A DNA stretch of 8,043 nucleotides, taken from Candidatus Woesearchaeota archaeon (GTDB lineage: Archaea; Nanobdellota; Nanobdellia; Woesearchaeales; CG1-02-33-12). Made by a program: the position numbers and the translations under genes. The notes beneath the pieces are model-generated. The model did not search any database, was not told the origin of the DNA, and saw only the letters and a program-made list of their open reading frames with translations. Location of the stretch: positions 1 to 8,043 of the forward strand of contig JAFCEA010000049.1 of assembly GCA_017609385.1 (NCBI GenBank), given 5' to 3'. This document shows, one piece after another, positions 5,345 to 8,043 of this stretch (positions within the stretch are counted from its first letter, which is position 1; each line of letters opens with the position of its first letter).

Positions 5345-6613
5345 TTAAGGTGCTATTGGTAATCCAAATCCAGTTGCTGTGTCATCTCGCTCATCTATAT
5401 CCTTTGTTGTTGAATTGTCTTCTGTTATCCAAATATCTTTTGCTATACTCTGTAAGTAACTTCTTGTGTCTTCTGCATTACCTTGCCATAACTTTGCTGC
5501 TAATCCTGCTACATGTGGTGTTGCCATTGATGTTCCTGACCAAACCTTGTAACACCCATCATTAAATGTTGATTCTACATCCACACCCGGTGTTCCAAAT
5601 TCAACTTCTTTTTCTTCTATAATGTAATCGCCATTATTAATTCCTCTTGAACTCCAATCTGGTACTGCTTCTGTTGAATCAATTGCTCCAGCTGCTATTA
5701 CTTTTGCATTTGCTCCAGGATAATCAATGCTGCCATCTACTGGACCATCATTACCTGCTGCTGCAACATATAAAACACCTGGATTTCTATCTATTGCATT
5801 TTTAATTAGGCTACTTTGGGTATCTCCACCTAAACTCATAGAAACAATCTCTGCTCCGTTAGCTGCTGCATAGTCAATTGCTGCTGCTATATCGTCTGTC
5901 CAACAACTTCCGTCATTGCCACAAACTTTGTATGCAAATATGTCTGCTTCAGGTGCTACTCCAAATATACCTAAGCCATCAGTTCCACCATCTGCTGCTA
6001 CTGTTCCAGCTACATGTGTTCCATGTCCATATCCATCGTCACAACCATTTCTAACTTTTGGTCCTTTTGTGAAATCTTTACATTGCTCAATTCTTCTTGT
6101 TAAATCTAAGTGGTCTGTGTAAACTCCTGTATCCAAGACTGCTACATCAACACCTAATCCACCAGAGCCACCATTAACCTTTACTATACCATATGGTTCT
6201 TGTGTGCTTGGATAACAAGATCTTTCTGGTTCTGGCTCAGTTGAACAATCCTCTGGACAAGTTTCTGGTGTTTCATCACCATTGCAAATCTCGTCACCAC
6301 AGTATGGTTCTGGCTCAGTTGAACAATCCTCTGGACAAGAAATAGCATCTTCTTGTACTGGATGGCATTTTCCATCTCCACAGTATGGTTTTCCTAAAAT
6401 ATGATACAATGGAACTTCTTCTGTTTCTACACCAAGCATTTCCAATGCTTTTAATTGTCCTTTTGTTAATTCTGTTGTAAATCCTGTTTTGAAGTTATGC
6501 TGCACTCCAAACATTGCTTTTAATGCTGCATTATTGGATTTTACTAGATATCTTGCAGTTATACCTTGTGCTACTACAATTCCTGAAATCATTAACAAAG
6601 TTACTACAAACAA
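5345..6613 (-). CDS. Secreted subtilisin-like serine protease (S8)
   Basis: Subtilase with a complete catalytic set (numbering from UUG 6613): Asp161 in VAVLDTGVY, His197 in GYGHGTHVAGT, oxyanion Asn288 in AAAGNDG, and Ser362 in SGTSMATPHVAG. Domain order is signal peptide (to about residue 16), I9-like propeptide (about 18-72), two cysteine repeats (CGDGKC...SCPEDC 78-97 and CGDEIC...TCPEDC 105-123) joined by STEPEP linkers, then the catalytic domain (about 135-420). Extra Cys in the catalytic domain suggest disulfides. It ends in GFGLPIAP with no anchor, so it is probably released or wall-associated. UUG 6613 is the only usual start codon, but it gives a signal peptide without a basic region and has no proper SD site. 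The frame is open to 6652 and reads K-K-I-K-L-G-I-L upstream, so the real start is probably near 6637 (AUA), 9 bases after GGAGG. Confidence 0.93.
   Translation of the reverse strand: MFVVTLLMISGIVVAQGITARYLVKSNNAALKAMFGVQHNFKTGFTTELTKGQLKALEMLGVETEEVPLYHILGKPYCGDGKCHPVQEDAISCPEDCSTEPEPYCGDEICNGDETPETCPEDCSTEPEPERSCYPSTQEPYGIVKVNGGSGGLGVDVAVLDTGVYTDHLDLTRRIEQCKDFTKGPKVRNGCDDGYGHGTHVAGTVAADGGTDGLGIFGVAPEADIFAYKVCGNDGSCWTDDIAAAIDYAAANGAEIVSMSLGGDTQSSLIKNAIDRNPGVLYVAAAGNDGPVDGSIDYPGANAKVIAAGAIDSTEAVPDWSSRGINNGDYIIEEKEVEFGTPGVDVESTFNDGCYKVWSGTSMATPHVAGLAAKLWQGNAEDTRSYLQSIAKDIWITEDNSTTKDIDERDDTATGFGLPIAP
6227..6339 (-). repeat. Perfect 35-bp direct repeat in the protease cysteine region
   Basis: The 35 bases at 6227-6261 recur identically at 6305-6339, an offset of 78 bases or 26 codons. 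They encode the CPEDCSTEPEP end of each CGDG-type cysteine repeat. Exact DNA identity, when the neighbouring codons differ, points to a recent duplication or gene conversion of this module. Confidence 0.9.
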
Positions 6614-6646
6614 AATTCCTAATTTTATTTTTTTTATTTTATTTAT

Positions 6647-6682
6647 CCTCCATTACCCCCATGTGATTACTAAATATATAAA
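6647..6682 (-). promoter_or_regulatory. Protease promoter and SD site
   Basis: On the minus strand TTTATATATT (6682-6673), after GGAAACC, sets +1 near 6652. GGAGG lies at 6651-6647. An ATG at 6653-6651 opens only a four-codon ORF (M-E-D-K-stop) in another frame. No ATG, GTG or TTG lies 5-10 bases after the SD site in the protease frame; ATA 6637-6635 does. Confidence 0.6.
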
Positions 6683-6726
6683 GGTTTCCTTTTTTCAACT
6701 AATGAGAAGCTTCAGATTTTGGGTTA

Positions 6727-6736
6727 TATTTAAATA
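6727..6736 (+). promoter_or_regulatory. TATA box of leaderless thpR
   Basis: TATTTAAATA has its centre 27-28 bases before ATG 6759, so the transcript should start at or within a few bases of the ATG. No SD site is present. Divergent protease and thpR promoters share the 145-base gap. Confidence 0.7.
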
Positions 6737-6758
6737 AATCCTTTTCTTTTTAATTAAA

Positions 6759-7295
6759 ATGAGAACTTTTATTGCAATTGAGATGCCTAAAGAGATAAAA
6801 GATATTCTTTTGGATGCACAAAAGCAAATAAATACTGAAAAAGCCAAGATTAGACCAGCAAAAGCATTTCATCTTACTTTAAAGTTTCTTGGAGAGGTTG
6901 AGGAAAAAAAGATTGATGAGATAAAATCTGCTTTAAAGGCAATAAGCTTTAAGCAATTTAAGACAGCTTTAACAGAAATTGGTGTTTTCCCAAATGAAAG
7001 CTATATAGGGGTTGTATGGGCTGGCTTGGATGATTCTGAAGGTAAAATAAAAAAACTGCAGCAAGAAGTTGACTCAAAAATGGAACTTCTTGGCTTTAAA
7101 AAAGACACAAGGTTTCATCCTCATGTTACTCTGGCCAGGGTAAAGTTTGTAGAGGACAAACAGAAGTTTATTAAAGATTTGAAAGAAATAAAAATAGAAA
7201 AGAAATCATTCCAAATAACTGAATTCAAGCTCATAAAAAGCAATTTAACAGGAGAAGGCCCAGTCTATGAAGACCTTGCTGTTTTTCAGGCCTGA
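6759..7295 (+). CDS. thpR: RNA 2',3'-cyclic phosphodiesterase (LigT/ThpR family)
   Basis: Member of the 2H phosphoesterase superfamily, formerly called 2'-5' RNA ligase. These enzymes open 2',3'-cyclic phosphate ends of RNA and in vitro can join tRNA halves through a 2'-5' bond. The two catalytic HxT motifs are intact: H38-L-T40 in FHLTLKFLG, and H122-V-T124 in FHPHVTLAR. The N-terminus MRTFIAIEMP is typical, and 178 residues is the usual length for archaeal ThpR. It is cytoplasmic, with no signal or TM segment. It appears monocistronic and leaderless; the next promoter is at 7384. No tRNA-processing partner lies beside it here. The exact physiological RNA substrate is not known from the sequence. 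Confidence 0.93.
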   Translation: MRTFIAIEMPKEIKDILLDAQKQINTEKAKIRPAKAFHLTLKFLGEVEEKKIDEIKSALKAISFKQFKTALTEIGVFPNESYIGVVWAGLDDSEGKIKKLQQEVDSKMELLGFKKDTRFHPHVTLARVKFVEDKQKFIKDLKEIKIEKKSFQITEFKLIKSNLTGEGPVYEDLAVFQA

Positions 7296-7383
7296 TTTTC
7301 TGGTGCTGGTGCATAATGGGGCGAAACAATGAAAAAAAGGAAAATGGTGCGGATAGGGAGATAAAAGGGAAAAATTAGAAAAG

Positions 7384-7393
7384 TTTATATAGG
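7384..7393 (+). promoter_or_regulatory. TATA box of a leaderless gene pair
   Basis: TTTATATAGG has its centre 26-27 bases before ATG 7415. The 7296-7383 stretch before it is purine-rich and holds only very short ORFs without ribosome sites. Confidence 0.65.
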
Positions 7394-7414
7394 AAATATA
7401 TTAAAGTAATAAAT

Positions 7415-7519
7415 ATGGCAAAGAATGGTGGCATAAATTATGTATATATTGTTGGATTAATTGCTTTGTTTATTGTTTTTGTCCTTCTGGTTGTATGGCT
7501 ATTGAAAAATGTCATCTAA
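7415..7519 (+). CDS. 34-residue single-TM protein
   Basis: No recognised family. MAKNGGINY leads into one strongly hydrophobic helix (about 10-30, with VGLIALFIVFVLLVVWLL) and ends K-N-V-I. The start matches leaderless transcription from the TATA box at 7384. Its end overlaps the next gene by 11 bases in another frame, so ribosomes finishing here could restart at ATG 7509. The promoter fit and the overlap are the main evidence that this very small ORF is real. A small membrane subunit or regulator of the 101-residue neighbour is a reasonable guess. Confidence 0.62.
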   Translation: MAKNGGINYVYIVGLIALFIVFVLLVVWLLKNVI

Positions 7520-7814
7520 AAAAAATAATTCAATATTAGAAATTCTTGAGTCCATTATGTGGATTTATGTTATTATAGGTAGTCTAGTATTAATTTATTT
7601 TATCTTTTCAAAGATGACAGGTCATAGTCCTACAACAGACACAATTATATTAACAATGCTTTCTGTAATCTTAGCTGGTTTAATAGGTGGTGGTATAAAA
7701 TTAGGAATACATATTGGTACATTCAATGAATTTATGAAAAATTCAAATCAAAAATTTGGATCTCTTGCTAAGGATTTCAAAGAACATCTCAGAAATCATG
7801 AAAAATTCAAATAG
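7509..7814 (+). CDS. 101-residue membrane protein with a charged C-terminal helix
   Basis: No recognised family. After MSSKKNN and a short amphipathic stretch come two hydrophobic segments, about 16-35 (MWIYVIIGSLVLIYFIF) and 45-70 (IILTMLSVILAGLIGGGIKLGIHIG). A soluble C-terminal part (about 71-101, with QKFGSLAKDFKEHLRNHEKFK) looks like an amphipathic or coiled-coil helix. The charge pattern suggests both ends are cytoplasmic. ATG 7509 overlaps the upstream 34-residue ORF and has no SD site, implying translational coupling. It lacks enzymatic motifs. A two-TM hairpin with a helical tail resembles small membrane proteins that oligomerise, but no function can be assigned. Confidence 0.78.
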   Translation: MSSKKNNSILEILESIMWIYVIIGSLVLIYFIFSKMTGHSPTTDTIILTMLSVILAGLIGGGIKLGIHIGTFNEFMKNSNQKFGSLAKDFKEHLRNHEKFK

Positions 7815-7933
7815 GGTTTTATCTAAACAAGAGCAAAATAATACATATCCTTATTAGTGTATAATATAACATATACCTTTAAGGTGCCAAAAAACTAAAA
7901 ATTAGGTAACACTTACTTAATAGTTCAATTTTT
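7815..7933 (+). other. Intergenic stretch without a gene
   Basis: AT-rich spacer between the 101-residue gene and the last promoter. I see no ORF with a ribosome site and no tRNA-like structure. The only structured element is ACCTTTAAGGT (7875-7885), an 11-base inverted repeat that could be a protein-binding site but has no context to support it. Confidence 0.5.
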
Positions 7934-7950
7934 CGAAATCTTTTTAAATA
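7934..7950 (+). promoter_or_regulatory. BRE and TATA box for a gene beyond the right edge
   Basis: CGAAAT (7934-7939) followed by TTTTTAAATA (7941-7950). The predicted start of transcription is about 7971, where the pseudoknot-capable leader begins. Confidence 0.65.
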
Positions 7951-7970
7951 AACTCTAACTTCTTTGCTAG

Positions 7971-8043
7971 ATTACCAAATATCTTGCATGAGGTAATAAA
8001 AACTGCAAGTTTCTTTCTAAGGAAACTTTCACGAGGTAAAAAA
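7971..8043 (+). ncRNA. Pseudoknot-capable 5' leader with SD site at the window edge
   Basis: Stem 1 pairs ATTACC (7971-7976) with GGTAAT (7992-7997). Its loop contains CTTGCA (7983-7988), which pairs with TGCAAG (8004-8009) beyond the stem, giving an H-type pseudoknot with a 6-base A-rich third loop (7998-8003). A 9-bp hairpin follows (8007-8015 with 8020-8028, one G-U pair, loop 8016-8019). It shares AAG 8007-8009 with stem 2, so the two compete. GAGGT (8033-8037) is a good SD site for a start codon at or just past 8044. The pairings are exact; function is inference. Confidence 0.42.

Noticed and set aside
5350..6122. Two + strand frames within the protease gene
   Set aside because: Antisense shadows of a protein with a complete catalytic triad.
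6489..6737. 82-codon + strand frame across the protease start and promoter
   Set aside because: It overlaps the protease signal peptide antisense and both divergent promoters; no ribosome site.
7316..7378. 20-codon ORF MGRNNEKKENG... after thpR, and an 11-codon ORF at 7330
   Set aside because: No SD site, no TATA box at the right distance, and purine-rich low-complexity sequence; probably non-coding.
7875..7885. ACCTTTAAGGT inverted repeat as an operator
   Set aside because: It is single, short, AT-rich and far from any promoter; chance is a sufficient explanation.
1..8043. CRISPR array, insertion sequence, tRNA or rRNA genes
   Set aside because: No regularly spaced repeats, transposase motifs, terminal inverted repeats or tRNA cloverleaf signatures were seen on reading either strand.

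Overview
The window looks archaeal, most likely a small-genome DPANN lineage of the Woesearchaeota/Pacearchaeota type. This is inferred from an archaeal RPA-like protein, RadA recombinase, archaeal ThpR, a DUF5667 exported protein and an AT-rich genome. The promoters also fit: nearly identical TATA boxes (TATTTAAATA occurs four times on the + strand) lie either 25-28 bases before a start codon (leaderless genes) or further upstream with a Shine-Dalgarno (SD) site. No database search was possible; family names rest on recognised motifs.

Layout. 1-853: a single-stranded-DNA-binding RPA-like gene, cut at the left edge. Its reading frame breaks at a T7 run and continues in the -1 frame into a membrane hydrolase gene of the YdjM/DUF457 type (825-1277). 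1308-2797: a small conserved-looking protein of unknown function and then radA, each with its own promoter. RPA and RadA suggest a DNA replication/recombination neighbourhood. 2822-3476: a leaderless transcript unit with three tiny proteins (two 2-TM proteins and one coiled coil). 3480-3830: a TATA box, a predicted three-way-junction RNA that starts where transcription should start, an SD site and a short hydrophobic ORF interrupted at a T9 run.

3838-6682, minus strand: two exported proteins with separate promoters. One is a DUF5667 protein built of three tandem helical modules. The other is a secreted subtilisin-like (S8) protease with a propeptide and two CGDG-type cysteine repeats; its SD site does not point at any normal start codon. 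6727-7295: leaderless thpR (RNA 2',3'-cyclic phosphodiesterase). 7384-7814: a leaderless pair of overlapping small membrane proteins. 7941-8043: a promoter and leader RNA that can fold as an H-type pseudoknot, followed by an SD site at the right edge, so another + strand gene probably begins just outside the window.

The points most worth checking are the in-frame U_UUU_UUA shift site in the RPA gene, the structured RNA at 3511-3615, the pseudoknot leader at 7971-8009, and the split ORF at the T9 run. None matches an RNA class or system I can name.
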